The notes beneath the pieces were generated by a model that was not told the origin of the DNA, did not search any database, and saw nothing but the letters and a program-made list of their open reading frames with translations. The position numbers were made by a program, and so were the translations under genes. Shown piece after piece: positions 1-10,375 of a DNA stretch of 64,000 nt. Source of the DNA: Undaria pinnatifida (taxonomy: Eukaryota > Sar > Phaeophyceae > Laminariales > Alariaceae); assembly GCA_012845835.1 (NCBI GenBank), contig JABAKD010000021.1:8577006-8641005 (forward strand). The letters run 5' to 3'. Within the stretch, counting starts at the first letter, position 1. The number at the start of each line of letters is the position of its first letter.

Positions 1-95
1 GCATCGTCATAACATCATCATAACATCATCATAACATCATAATAACATCATCATAATAACATCATCACAACATCATCATAACATCATCATGACAT
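1..95. repeat. (ATCATAAC)n-type microsatellite
   Basis: Tandem ACATCATCATA units fill the left edge of the window and stop at about position 95. Confidence 0.9.
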
Positions 96-323
96 CCCCC
101 CGAGCACCGTACCCTTTGTCGAGATGAGAGTTGTGTCGACAGGAACCTGGAGAAAAGCGGGGGCGGGGCGGGGGCGGGGGCGGGGGGGAATATCGGTGTG
201 TATCAAGCGAGGGGCCGAATACTTAAGCCATACGATTGTTAATCGGGCAGAACTTTTTCGTGCCACTTTTGTTTTTCCTCAAGCAGTTTATGGGAGAGGT
301 GTAGAGGTCCTCAAGCGAACACC

Positions 324-582
324 AGGTGATTCTACGGTGGTAGCCTCCCCCAACTTTTCTCGAACGAAATCGCCGGTTTTGAAACAACCTCCCGGCCGTA
401 TCTCCCTGAAGTACGGCGCCAGGTTGCCCCCCCCGACGTCATCGTTTGACAGTCCTGTGCAAACAAGAAAATATGTGAATACTGTTTTTTTCGTAGCATC
501 CTTCCTTGAGTCGAGCAGCCATGAAACGTTCGTTAAAGAACGTCGCTGTTTTTTTTTGGGGGGGGCTATCGTAGAATCAGTC
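324..582 (+). mobile_element. Family A MITE, with exact 4-bp target duplication CACC
   Basis: A 259-bp copy begins AGGTGATTCTACGG and ends CTATCGTAGAATCAGTC; the ends are inverted repeats. CACC flanks it on both sides (320-323 and 583-586). The inner consensus of the family includes AAATCGCCGGTTTTGAAACC near the left and GCAGCCATGAAACGTTCGTT near the right. It has no coding capacity. Confidence 0.85.
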
Positions 583-673
583 CACCCTCAGAAGGAAAAT
601 GCCGCGCTTTTACCGTAGCGCGAGTACGTAGAAGGCGTCTACATGATAGCGCTACCCACTACCTGGTAGACCA

Positions 674-1190
674 TTGGAATCATCCCACCGTGGGGGTTTG
701 CACTTTTGGAGGCCAAACGTTTCTGGCCGCCGCTGGAGAGCTCCCCTCTAAGAGAGGAACTTCCGGACATGCCGGTACGTTTTTGTCGATTCTGTTGGTT
801 TTTAGGGACCAGCGCATCAGAAGCGTCGTGTCAGACTGCCCAGAGCGAACGCCTTCCAATAACTATTTCGGGTGGTGAGCCGTCTCACGGTAGATGTGCC
901 GCCGAAAGTCCCTGAGCTCTCCTCACACGAGGCATTCAATATCGCACCCGATACTACATGGCTTCGAAGGCATTTCGTTTTCACAACCCGACCAAGCTTC
1001 ATATATGTCTTGGTCCTAAAACAAATACGTGCTCTCGTGAAACTGCTTCACTAGCCGGTAGTCCCTCACACGAGGAGCTCAATTGGCCAGGATTTTTTTC
1101 GGCGCAAAACGTGCGACCCCTTCTATGGTATCGAACTCCCGCCGCATCTCCACCATGGGATAGCTCGCTGACTTCTTCACCGTGACTTGG
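674..1190 (+). mobile_element. Degenerate family D elements
   Basis: It starts AATCATCCCACCGTGG and holds the family phrases GGCCAAACGTTTCTGG and GAGCTCCCCTCTAAG. From 872 similar phrases recur (CTGAGCTCTCCTCACACGAGG), suggesting two rearranged copies. The whole stretch is non-coding. Confidence 0.5.
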
Positions 1191-1246
1191 GTGGTCTGCG
1201 TGGTCTACATAACGCCCCGACGGGGTAAAGGGGGCACTATAGCATC

Positions 1247-1415
1247 TCCCCTAGTGGACAATGCCTTGATACTGACGAGCTCGTTGCAAAAGACAGCCAT
1301 AGAGTTTTAAGCGAAACGTGCAAAACCATACGTCTCCCCTAGTGGACAATGCCTTGGTACCGACAAGCTTGTTACAGAGACAGCGATGGAGTTTCAAGCG
1401 AAGCGTGCAAAAGAG
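1247..1415 (+). repeat. Tandem duplication of about 88 bp
   Basis: CCTAGTGGACAATGCCTTG occurs at 1250 and again at 1338, each followed by a similar GTTTTAAGCGAAACGTGCAAA segment. Confidence 0.8.
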
Positions 1416-1515
1416 CGCGTGCATCATATCTGGGGGGTGACCCAAAACTTCATGGTCCACTGCCACCCCCTCCCCGCAAGACTGAAGTTTATTTTTCTTT
1501 TTTCGGGCCTCGCAC

Positions 1516-1619
1516 CTTTTCTACGCTCCTCTGGAGCTGCAGCTGCCCCTCCGCGATGGCCTTCCCCGCGTGCCCAATTGCCGATGTCAGCTCCGCCATG
1601 ACGTGATGCACTCCAGCGA
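1516..1619 (-). CDS. Possible next exon (13) of the dynein gene, or an exon of another gene
   Basis: A 104-nt island has acceptor CGTTGCAG/TCGCTGG (a second acceptor, CCGTCAG/GTTATC, lies 11-12 bases upstream) and donor TAGAAAAG/GTGCGA. With the first acceptor it enters with two bases, matching exon 12, and leaves in phase 0. It reads VHHVMAELTSAIGHAGKAIA, then EGQLQLQRSVEK, a clear amphipathic, coiled-coil-like helix. I do not recognise a dynein motif in it, so membership rests on phase and strand only. The flanks are a tandem duplication (1247-1415) and the 1690-1990 repeats. Confidence 0.3.
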
Positions 1620-1689
1620 CTGCAACGATAACCTGACGGATGAGGCGCGTATACACGTGACTTCACAAGCTTCCAAGGGTGTGTTCTGT

Positions 1690-1990
1690 AGCGTACGGGT
1701 AATCCGGGTAGGGCATTGGAAGCGTTACAGAACGCACAGAAGTTGTCTTCTGTAGGGTACCGGAACTGCCACAGAACTCACAGAAGCATCGGGTTTTATT
1801 GCGGAACTGTCCCAGACCTCACAGACGGTACGCGTGTTTTTTTAGCAGAGCTCTCAGGATCATGAGGGGAGGGTATTGGAAGCGTTACAGAACTCGCAGA
1901 AGTCGTCTGGAGTATACTGGAACTGCTGCAAAACTCACAGAAGTATCGGGTATCGTTGTGGAACTGACGAAGGACGCACAGACGTTCGAG
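1690..1990 (+). repeat. Two tandem copies of an about 160-bp unit
   Basis: GGAAGCGTTACAGAAC occurs at about 1718 and 1878, and ACTCACAGAAG.ATCGGGT follows each. The unit itself holds internal ACAGAA repeats. Confidence 0.75.
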
Positions 1991-2169
1991 GACTAATTTA
2001 AGCTCAGTGCCCCTCGCATGTCCCGCCGTCCGGCCACCAGAATCTCCAAAAAACTGAACAAAATGTATTTAAAAAGAAACCCATCGTTGTGTAATTTTTC
2101 CTTATTTGCATCATCTTCAACGTGTCCGCTTCCCGTCAACGCACACCGTTGACAACAGTTACAAAATAC

Positions 2170-2530
2170 CCGGGGCCTTTCAAGGGTCAGGTCGAGTCAG
2201 GGTAACCCGTCTCGAAACGCGAGATTTGAATCCCTTCCGACCCGACCCGATCCGACCCGACCCGGCCTCACCTGACCTGACTCGACCCGACCCGACCCGA
2301 CCCGACCCGACCCGACCCGACCCGACCCGACCCGACCCGACCCGACCCGACCCGACCCGACCCGACCCGACCCGACCCGACCCGACCCGACCCGACCCGA
2401 CCCGACCCGACCCGACCCGACCCGTGAGATTTCGCAACCCTTCCTAACCCGACCTCATTCGACCCGCAAGGTTTTGAGAACCTCCTGGCGTGAGTGGTGG
2501 GTCGGGTCATGCATAACCCGTGAAACGTGT
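2170..2530. repeat. Family H copy with a long (CCGAC)n array
   Basis: About 36 near-perfect CCCGA units (2240-2423) lie between diverged GGGTCAGG and CGGGTCATGCATAACCCG segments. Family H elsewhere has only a few units, so this copy has expanded. Open frames over it (RPDPTRPDP, GRVGSGRVG) are artefacts of the array. Confidence 0.85.
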
Positions 2531-2863
2531 TGCAAATATCCACCACTGCGGTGTTCCTGGCGGTGTTCCTGGCGAGTGCTAGAGGCCCTTCCTTTCTACC
2601 ACTGTCATCTGAAACCAGAAAAGAGGGGACGCCAGCAGGACGTCTCCTTTTCCGAGAATCCTCCTGATGTTACTTGGAGATTTGTGCAGAGCGAGCTAGC
2701 CCACTCCGAACAGGTCTCAATAATCCTAAACTATATGCGAATTAAGCTGCTTCGCACTGTTACAACAGAAAAAAAAGCACCTGTCGTATTTCCAAGTAGT
2801 TCTGTCGTAAAAAAGCGTGGGCGCAGTGGTTCAAGGGGTGAATAGTTTTGGACGTACATCCTG

Positions 2864-3088
2864 GTGGAGGCTGCCGTGCTTGAAAACAAAGTCCAGCAAC
2901 TGCCCCATCCACACTTGACGCCGCCGGAGTTCCTCCTGTATAGGGGCAAAAAAACAAAAAAGATGGATCCGGCTGAACAGCCTGTCGCAAAACTGCAACT
3001 GAGCGAATGTCGCAAAGCGCTACTGCTGTACCAGCCAGGCAAACGCAACGAGGCGTTCAGTGATGCGATAGTATTCAACGGCTTCTAG
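2864..3088 (+). CDS. Unrecognised plus-strand ORF
   Basis: An open frame of about 74 codons ends TAG at 3088: LENKVQQLPHPHLTPPEFLL, then GKKTKKMDPAEQPVAKLQLS and an end at AFSDAIVFNGF. Composition is protein-like, unlike the surrounding arrays. There is no ATG at the 5' end that I trust; an acceptor-like AG lies just upstream near 2843. The last 40 bp (TATTCAACGGCTTCTAGCG...) recur in diverged form near 3833-3875, so part of it may be an element remnant. Function is unknown. Confidence 0.3.
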   Translation: MEAAVLENKVQQLPHPHLTPPEFLLYRGKKTKKMDPAEQPVAKLQLSECRKALLLYQPGKRNEAFSDAIVFNGF

Positions 3089-3122
3089 CGTTTTCAGAGG
3101 TGGAGCTGGGCCGTTTCCGGCA

Positions 3123-3172
3123 AGGATAGGATAGGATAGGATAGGATAGGATAGGATAGGACAGGATAGGAT
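3123..3172. repeat. (AGGAT)n microsatellite
   Basis: About ten units of AGGAT in tandem. Confidence 0.9.
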
Positions 3173-3574
3173 CACCGCACGATGGTGTACACCCCCAACG
3201 CAAGTACTGCTGGGGGGGTTCAGGCAGACGGAACCCGTCGCTTGCGCTATGTTTAGAGATATACCGTCGCCATTTAACATATTTTTCTTTTTGTCAAGGA
3301 TACTTTGCCGTAACCACCATTAAATAACCTACACAGCGCACGCTGTCGTACGTTTCCCTGCACGCGACCACCGGACGGAGTTCAGATTTTTGTTCTTTTG
3401 TCGGAGGTCCACCATAGCCGTGAAAGCTAGGCGCACGTGGCCGTACGTAGTTCGGCCAAACTCCGACCTTGGCTACGGTATTGTAGCATCCTACCCCCTT
3501 CTCCACTACCACATGTGTACACCTCGCACGATTACGATTGACCCTGTACCTCGCGGACGAAAACGAATGTAAGA

Positions 3575-3770
3575 GTTTTTTTTGGCGCAGCGTAGCTTAC
3601 CATTCCATTGCGGATTCCTATCGCAAAAACTACTACAGCACGAAAACTCAAGGTCGCAAAGGCACAGGGGCGTCACTCGCGCGAGCGAGTGACCCCGACG
3701 CGCTTCAAAACCAAAGCCCTAAAACCTATAAAAAACGCCCCAACGGTAGCGTTGGGTCGCCCGAGAGCCG
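3575..3770 (+). repeat. Family E fragment
   Basis: It contains GGCGCAGCGTAGCTTACC, CCATTGCGGATTC, and the near-palindrome GTCACTCGCGCGAGCGAGTG typical of family E. The left half is missing. Confidence 0.65.
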
Positions 3771-3944
3771 TATCATTTGCACTACGTGTGCGCAGCCGGT
3801 ATACCTGTTCGTGCACACGCAGTGTCCTCAAGTATTCGACCGCTTCCACCATTTCCGAGGTCGATCTGGGCCGTTTCCCCAGCCGGAGGATCGCGGTGCG
3901 AGCCTGCTTTGTCACTTCGCCTGTCGAGCCGAGCGTCAAACGCA

Positions 3945-4070
3945 AGCAAGCAGACAAGCAAGCAGGCAAACAAGAAGGCAAGCAAGCAGGCAAGCAGGCA
4001 AGCAGGCAAGCAGGCAAGCAGGCAAGCAAGCAGGCAAGCAAGCAGGCAAGCAAGCAGGCAAGCAAGCGCC
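3945..4070. repeat. (AAGC/AGGC)n tetranucleotide array
   Basis: AAGCAAGCAGGC units in tandem. Open frames in several phases here are artefacts. Confidence 0.9.
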
Positions 4071-4124
4071 AACAGTAGTGGGTGGTTTATCGAGTGAGTA
4101 GTCATCCATTTATACAGTGCAGCA

Positions 4125-4425
4125 GGGGTTGCTCTTTTCGAGGCCAAAACGTTTCTGACCGATCTATGGCAGGTTGAGCTCCTCAAGTAAGTGTGGAGCT
4201 ATCGGTTGGTGTGATAAGTTAAGAGCATATTTTTTTTCAAGACTAGCACAAAGAAACGTTGGTCGGATTGCGCGAACAAACGCCTTCGAAGGCATGTTTA
4301 GGTCGGGTGTGAGATATCGAGCTCATCATGTTACGGGCTCAGAAACTTCTTAGAATCTCATGGCATCTCCCTGGCGTGGGATGCCTCTAAATCCGTCGCT
4401 GGGAGCTCGTGTCGGAGGGAACTTG
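4125..4425 (+). mobile_element. Family D element
   Basis: It carries the ordered family phrases: AAAACGTTTCTGACCG, GTTGAGCTCCTCAAG, GGTCGGATTGCGCGAAC, CCTTCGAAGGCATGTTTAGG, and an end CTCCCTGGCGTGGGATG. Confidence 0.75.
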
Positions 4426-4544
4426 TAACAGCAGTCATCTTGGGTGCGTTGGTGGCCGGAGGTCCATGCAGGAAACTCGAAAGGGACCCCTTGCTTCTTG
4501 GCGGCGGTTCAACATTTGAACCCCATTAAGCAGGGCTTTGCACC

Positions 4545-4850
4545 AGTCAAGATTCGACCCGCGGGCCGGGTCAGAAGTTCTAAAGCCCTCACGGATCGAG
4601 TCGATCCGAATCAGGAGGCCTCACGGGTCGGGTCACCCGCGCGGGTCGGGTCAAGAGGTTTCTAAACTCTCGCGGGTCGAGTCCATTCGAGTCAGGAGGC
4701 CTCACGGGTCGGTTCGGGTCGGGTCAGGTCATGAGGTTTTTTAAATACCACGGATCACGTCAGGTTATGTCGGGTCTGGACACCCTCACTCGACCCGACC
4801 CGACCCGACCCGACCCGACCCGACCCGCGACAAGTGACCTGATCCGTGCA
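4545..4850. repeat. Family H copy
   Basis: GGGTCGGGTC-rich segments separated by AGGAGGCCTCACGGG, ending in ten CGACC units (4795-4828) and GACAAGTGACCTGATCC. Confidence 0.75.
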
Positions 4851-5055
4851 ATTCCATGGTAATAACCATAGCGGATGCGATGGGATCGGCCCACTGTAAA
4901 AGAAACCTTGCAGGGGTGGCGCAGGACCTAGGAAGAGATAGGTGTGCTTCGCCCAGTTCGCCCGCCAAGCCGAGAGTCAGCACAAGCAAGCAAGCGCCGG
5001 CAGCAACAAAAATAACTTAGCCGAACCAATAGAGTAACATCTACCTTTTTCTCAC

Positions 5056-5231
5056 CGGTAAGCCTGGTGAGAGTGAAGTTTATCCGCTGCAACGCTCCCG
5101 TACGCAGCTTTCCAGCGATCCGAAGAAGTTTCCGGGAAATGTCCTCGCAGTTCACGACGAGCAGTCGCCCGGGGAGTTCGACGGGCGCCGCACAGCCGCC
5201 TGTTCTCAATGTCGCCGCCGCGTTCTTGTAC
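5056..5231 (-). CDS. DNAH: Dynein heavy chain exon 12 (LLVVNCEDI segment)
   Basis: A 176-nt exon lies between acceptor ATATTCAG/GTACAAG and donor CTTACCG/GTGAGAAA. It enters with one base and leaves in phase 1. It encodes RYKNAAATLRTGG, then ELPGRLLVVNCEDISRKLL and RIAGKLRTGALQRI. This is the most recognisable dynein piece in the window. Axonemal heavy chains have here L-G-x-F-x-V-D-C-x-x-I-K-x-x-L followed by a helix A-x-x-L-x-x-x-L-L-x-x-I (family knowledge). A second frame of the same strand is open over part of it but has no such pattern. The gene continues leftwards. Confidence 0.72.
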
Positions 5232-5569
5232 CTGAATATATGTTATATTCGAGACCCGAGGCGTTTTTATCACGGCCATACCAGGAAGGGAGGTATGTAG
5301 CCCTGGTAGTCTTTTGTACATCCGTTGAGTTAGCTATTCTTTTGGCATACTTGGGCGTATTTAAGACCACGAAAAATAGCCTGGTCAGGGTTATTTTTTG
5401 CGTAAGAGTATAGTCGGGCAGGGATAACGTGGTAGCAGTTTTTTTTTTATCACCTGGTATCGCAGATATCGGGGGGAAGCTCCTCAAGCCACCAACCACC
5501 CTCAAAAGGCAAAATTTACACCTCTATCCTTGAAATGCGTCTCCAGAAGATGACATCTCCTATTCGTAC

Positions 5570-5710
5570 CTGTCAAGCGACTTCGCCAGCTGCGGTAAGT
5601 CGCCCTCCGAGACAACATCTGGCCTGAACTTAGCTTCGACCGCTTCATCCAAGAGGTACTCCAGCGGGTGATATACCTGGCATGCAGAGTTGGCGGTCAT
5701 TGACCCAGTC
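5570..5710 (-). CDS. DNAH: Dynein heavy chain exon 11
   Basis: A 141-nt exon has a textbook acceptor (long T/C tract, TTTCGCAG/GACTGG) and donor CTTGACAG/GTACGA. It enters with one base and leaves in phase 2. It encodes TGSMTANSACQVYHP, then LEYLLDEAVEAKF, and ends LPQLAKSLDR. A Y-x-x-x-E-Y-L-L-type helix precedes the L-x-x-Y-x-x-x helix in dynein stems, and this exon leads into exactly that segment in exon 12 (LDRYKNAAATL after splicing). The intron to exon 12 is only 338 bp, the shortest in the window, so this pair is easy to check with transcript data. Confidence 0.6.
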
Positions 5711-5869
5711 CTGCGAAATAAAGGAGAGATTAAAAACGAAAAAGAAAAAGACCCCGTCAAATGTGGCGAGAGAACAAACAGCATCTCAAGCAGATGATGA
5801 CGTGACGTACTCAGGGTGTGATATCTGAAATAATAAATTAGAATTAAGAAGGAAACAACTGCTGAAAGC

Positions 5870-6075
5870 CCCTAGCTAGCGTAGGTAGGCGCAATTTGAT
5901 GCGAGTCGAGGGAAAAACGGGCTGAGGTCTTCTCGCGACAATGCCGAAGGCGCGTGCCGAAGTGGGGAGGGGGGAGAAGAGCCTGCTCAAGTGACCTCGG
6001 CTAAAAGTTACGGCTAAGGACGGAGAAAAAGAAAGAAAAAGTGCAAAGGATCATAGCTGGGATGAGCAAAAAGAA
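5870..6075 (+). repeat. Family Q copy 1
   Basis: GTAGGCGCAATTTGATGCGAGT, GGTCTTCTCGCGACAA and GAAGGCGCGTGCC recur at 37560-37800 and, in diverged form, at 58640-58880. No coding sense is seen; termini are not defined. Confidence 0.6.
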
Positions 6076-6599
6076 AAAAAAGGAAAAAAAAAGAACAAGA
6101 GAGTTTGTTGTTGGGAGCTTCTGTGAGGTGATCGAGATGCTGAAGCTCGTGCTACATCCACCTCGCCAGATGGTCAAGCATATTGTTAAAAAAACTGGGA
6201 TCGTACGCCCTTGATAAAAATCGAGGCTGCAACGCCCCCCATCGAAACTCGACGTCCCCCGTCTACAAAAAAAGAAGAGCTGGAGGGGAACAATCGCCGT
6301 AATCATCAAGCCGTCCCTCGCTAGGGGGGGTAGCAGAAAAATTTCTGAGATCCTGTTAACAGGAGCAGCTCAATATTTCACCCGAAGCATGACTTTTTTT
6401 TCGAAGACATTTATGTGCTATTAATAGCGCAACCCGACCAAAAATTATTTCTGTGCGATGAATCCGTACCGTAGCAGTCCTAATAAGGCGAATACGCTCG
6501 CAAAAAAATCACGTTATACCGATGGTTACACACTTGAGAAGCTCATAAAAAATAAAAAAAAATCGACTCGACGAACAAAACCCATGTCTTATGAAAATA

Positions 6600-7012
6600 C
6601 GTGGATGTTATAAGGCTTAGTTTGGGTAATGCTACGGGTTAACCTTTTGCAAGTGGTCAAACGGACTAATAACGCACTAATTCCTTAACAAATGGCGTCG
6701 TCGGCAGGACATGTGTTTTTTTCGGGTCGTGGGTTCAACTCCCACATCCACCATAATCAATTTTGTCAGAGTTTCCCCATGTCGGACTTGAAAAATACTC
6801 TCCCCGGTATACCCAGGAAATGAAACGGCTTGGATATTCACAGCCCCGCCCGTATATCCGGCCGACCTGCTATCCCGCCGTTTCGGGGGGGGAGGGTGTT
6901 GTAAGGCTTAGTTGAGTGTTATAAGGCTTAGTTTGGTCAAGCTTTTGGTTAACCTTTTGCAAGTGGTCAAACGGACTAATACTCCACTAATTCCTTACCA
7001 TGGAAGCGTGGT
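6600..7012 (+). repeat. Family J copy and adjoining partial copy, with tRNA-like A and B boxes
   Basis: GTTATAAGGCTTAGTTTGG starts the unit at about 6608 and again at 6909. Within the first unit, TGGCGTCGTCGGCAGGAC (6695-6712) resembles a Pol III A box, and GTGGGTTCAACTCCCAC (about 6727-6743) a B box, about 33 bp apart. This spacing and order are those of a tRNA or tRNA-derived SINE. Acceptor-stem pairing is absent, so it is not an intact tRNA gene. Confidence 0.55.
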
Positions 7013-8431
7013 GAGCTTAAGCTTTATTTTTCCACATCCACCGAAGGGAAAAAAAAAAAAAAAAAAAAAACTTAAGTATACAAAGATAACAATATATGCA
7101 TATGTACCATTTTGCTTTTTTTGCCTAGTCCGTCCCTTTCTCTCCGCCGGCGCAGAGTTTTTTGGTGTGCTTTCTTCTGCAATGCGATCAGACTACCCGT
7201 CGGTATATTATCAGCCGTGTGCCGGGCTCATGGGACGTCCGTGGCGCGAGCTATGGCCGCGGAAAGCCGCCGAAACTGGCTCTATTTTGCGGGGCATGAG
7301 ACACTTCTGTCCCCGAGCAACCACACACTAGACGTATTTAAGCCTCGAGGTTAGGTCTTAAGTACTTCCAACTGGAAGAGCTAGGCCATTCGATATTTAG
7401 ACCTTAAACGCATAAAAAAAACACCATATGTCTAAAACTCGAAATAGTGGTCTCTTTCAGTACGCATAAAAAGAAAAGCCGAGGAAAGATCAAACTACTT
7501 GAAAATAGACTATGATATTTCTGCACTACTCCAGACGCAGATGGCAAGACGAGGATTTATGTCATGAGTCAGCACATGAGTGGGTGGAAACTTCGAGAAA
7601 GACCCTCCCCTGCCCATGCTGTGCGAGCTTGAACAAACGGCCAAAACAAATAACTGGTGCCTGGCAAAAACATTGAGTGCTTCGTACTCCATACTCGCTT
7701 CATATATAGGATACCTCGCAGGCGTCTGCCGCCTTCGGTGTGCCTCAGTGTGGCAGTCAGTACAGCAGCACAGCAGGACTGGCCCTCAACCCGGTTCAAT
7801 TTCCACCCTCGAAATGTAGGCATCCGCGGGAAAGAGGCAACAGGGTTGTAAACTGCAGCAGCAGCTCCGGCCATGCGCTACGTCGGGCACAAAAACCAAA
7901 CAAAAAAAATGTGTCATCGAAAAATGACAGCCTCTCAGGACGAGAGAGCAGGAGCACGAGCGCGCGACGAACTATGCCAGTCCCAGTTCTCTGACCGCAG
8001 AGAACGCCAGGGTAGGAGGAGTCTCGCGGGCGTTTTCCACCGGCTAGTTGTGCTGTAGTTGGGTTGGCTGTTGGGGTGCTGGTTGTCTGTGTGTTGTGCT
8101 GTGTTGTTTTGTTTTGTGGTGTGTTGTGTTGTGTGTGCGCTCGATCCTCGTGAATGAACAAGGACTCCTTTTCAAGTAACAGTACGTAGAGGCATGCCGC
8201 TCCACGAGAGTGGGTCGCCTCTGACCACCGCCAACGTTTCTGATGGTGTTGTACACGCAGGTTGATTAACCCGGGTTGGGGATACACCAAGCGGCTTGCT
8301 AGGTTGAGCGTTGCAATTACTGCGTGGGTGTTGTGCTGTGCTGCTGCTGCAGAGTGTCTGATGTTTCCTCGAGCTTTTGTCGTCTGAAATGCTGTTGTTT
8401 GCTGGAAAATACTCGGAAAATTGCTTCAAAT

Positions 8432-8468
8432 ATGCACTTGGGCCAAAATGTGCCCAAGTGCATTTTTT
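8432..8468. other. Perfect 12-bp hairpin followed by a T run
   Basis: ATGCACTTGGGC pairs with GCCCAAGTGCAT across an 8-base loop, followed by six T. It is not part of a repeat family recognised here. Confidence 0.7.
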
Positions 8469-8726
8469 GGGAAAACCCACATCTCACCGTGGTCTGCCGT
8501 GGTCGTTAGGTCGATAAAATATACCTATTTTTTAGACATTTAAAACACGATAAGGCTTAATTCGGTTTAGAGCCAAAAATATAGGCATATCGTCAGGCTT
8601 AAATACGTCTACTACACACACGGTGGAACTTTAGTCCTCGCACGTACATCGGGGTGGCATCAAAATGTATTTGCGAGAGAATTTTCCCGCACTGCTAGAC
8701 GCGGGCGCGGTGTATATGTACCCGCT

Positions 8727-8910
8727 GCAACGACGTGAACTATGTCATTACTGTGAGTTCTCCCTCACAATTGACACGGTGGTTCCCATACAGCAGTAGC
8801 GAAACCTGTATAAAGAGATATAAAGTAGCAACACAACTCAAGCAAAAGTAACGATGTGCACACAACAGACCATATCGGCAACAAACATCGGTATAAACTG
8901 TCTACGATCA
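8727..8910 (+). repeat. Direct repeat, copy 1, upstream of the OTU ORF
   Basis: About 180 bp starting near AACGACGTGAACTATGTC is nearly identical to 9405-9583, about 678 bp further on. The shared part includes the first codons of the OTU frame (DHIGNKHRYKL). In copy 1 the frame then runs into a CAG-rich stretch and stops. This is a tandem duplication of the 5' end of the OTU gene, or one pair of element repeats. Confidence 0.75.
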
Positions 8911-8977
8911 CAGCAGCAGCAAGCAACCGCAGAGAGCGGCAATAATATATTATAAAAATTAAAATACACTCCAGCTG

Positions 8978-9043
8978 TGAGATCGAAGATTTCGTCGAAA
9001 CTCATCTTTGCAAGCTGTGTGTGATACTCCGATCGCGCGCATT
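8978..9043 (-). repeat. Family M core (minus orientation)
   Basis: It matches 39612-39682 and 44405-44480: ACACACAGCTTGCAAAGATG, GTTTCGACGAAATCTTCG and CACAGCTGGAGTGTA. See the findings for its conserved reading frame. Confidence 0.75.
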
Positions 9044-9404
9044 ACGAGTTGTGTGTCCTCATTAAGGATATAGGTCGGCGACTCCCCTTACAACTACAGT
9101 GTAGCTATCAGGGTCAACAGGATGATTTTAGTCAGTCTGTGCGCGGAAACTATAAAACCCGTTTCTGAGGGGGACAAAATCTGACAGCTGTGAAGGGAAA
9201 GGGGGGCCTGGTTTTGATCAAAAGATATAGATCATAAAAAATCAAATTTTATTGAGAACGGGATTTTTTTCTGGATGGACCGAGGAGAATAAATACACAA
9301 GACCTTTACTCTCATCAAAAGAACATACACAGCGGTTTTACAAAAGAGCACCACCAGCAAGCAGCACGTAGTCCATAGACTCCAAGAGTTTATTGTCATA
9401 TGAG

Positions 9405-9583
9405 CAACGACGGGAACTATGTCATTACTGTGAGTTATCCCTCACAATTGACACGGTGGTTACCATACAGCAGTAGCGAAACCTGTATAAAGAGATACAA
9501 AGTAGCAACACAACTCAAGCAAAAGTAACGATGTGCAAACAACAGACCATATCGGCAACAAACATCGGTATAAACTGTTTAAC
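9405..9583 (+). repeat. Direct repeat, copy 2, overlapping the OTU ORF start
   Basis: This is the second copy of the 8727-8910 sequence, differing by a few substitutions (GTGAGTTATCCC against GTGAGTTCTCCC). It probably holds the functional 5' end of the OTU gene, because the frame continues from it into the domain. Confidence 0.75.
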
Positions 9584-10189
9584 TGTTTAAGCGCGCGGGG
9601 AAAAATACCGGACACAGAAAACACACAACAAATTGACACCAATGATTCCTCTAACAGCAGCGACAGCAGTACAAACCCATCAGACAGCGAAAATGATCAA
9701 GACAACAACAGCGGCAACAATAACAATTCTGGTCAATGGTCCATTATTCCCGAGATTGGTGATGGTGCATGTTTATTAAGATGTATCTCGCGTCGTGTGC
9801 ACAACCCAGCTTTACATCACATCGTCCGTGCACATATTATTGCCCACATCACAACCAATTTGTACACCGTTATCCCAGGATCAGGTTTCAACACTTTCCA
9901 CGACAGCATCTTAGCTGGAGCAAATCAAGAACTTGTGGAAGTCGCTGGATCTCAACCTACTACATATTCGAGTGTTGAAGAGTATCTCCACTTCATGTCA
10001 CAGCCTTACGCATATGCTACAAACGTAGAATTAATTGCTGCCACGCAGTTATACGGAGTGGACTTTCGAATAACTAATCACACCGAGCCTCAGCAATATC
10101 CCAACCCTCCTCCTCCAAATGTCTGTGATATCTTATATTTTCCACATTCTTTCCACTACGCATCCCTCCGATATACACCTTCTGCATAA
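9533..10189 (+). CDS. OTU-type cysteine protease ORF
   Basis: An open frame of about 218 codons ends TAA at 10189. The N-terminal 70 residues are rich in Ser, Asn and Asp. From residue 69 the sequence WSIIPEIGDGACLLRCISRR carries the OTU box: Asp77, Gly78 and catalytic Cys80 in D-G-x-C-L-x-R. The end, DILYFPHSFHYASLRY, supplies the catalytic His (His208 with Tyr209). OTU proteases cleave ubiquitin from proteins; the domain length of about 145 residues is normal. No in-frame ATG precedes the domain. The frame stays open back to a TAG near 9500, so the start is by splicing or missing. The upstream part is a copy of 8727-8910. The region is AT-richer than its neighbours and lies in dynein intron 10 on the opposite strand, so it is probably a mobile-element gene or a nested gene. 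Confidence 0.65.
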   Translation: MQTTDHIGNKHRYKLFNCLSARGKIPDTENTQQIDTNDSSNSSDSSTNPSDSENDQDNNSGNNNNSGQWSIIPEIGDGACLLRCISRRVHNPALHHIVRAHIIAHITTNLYTVIPGSGFNTFHDSILAGANQELVEVAGSQPTTYSSVEEYLHFMSQPYAYATNVELIAATQLYGVDFRITNHTEPQQYPNPPPPNVCDILYFPHSFHYASLRYTPSA

Positions 10190-10294
10190 ATACTTCATCA
10201 TCAGTTGTGGTCATTCGACTTGCGTCGCCCCCGGGAGGCACGTGTCCACCTCCCGAAGGGGAACCTTGTACAAAGTACGACTTCGTAGATACTA

Positions 10295-10375
10295 CTGATC
10301 TATGGAAGGATATTCGATTTACATCGGAGCGGCATCTACGCTATGTTGTCGGAGGGCAAAAATAACAATAATATG
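10295..10375 (+). repeat. Family C core, copy 1
   Basis: GATTTACATCGGAGCGGCAT and GTCGGAGGGCAAAAATAA recur at 24335-24400 and 38690-38760. Confidence 0.65.

Noticed and set aside
2106-2546. Long frames RPDPTRPDP and GRVGSGRVG on both strands
   Set aside because: Pure products of the CCGAC pentanucleotide array.
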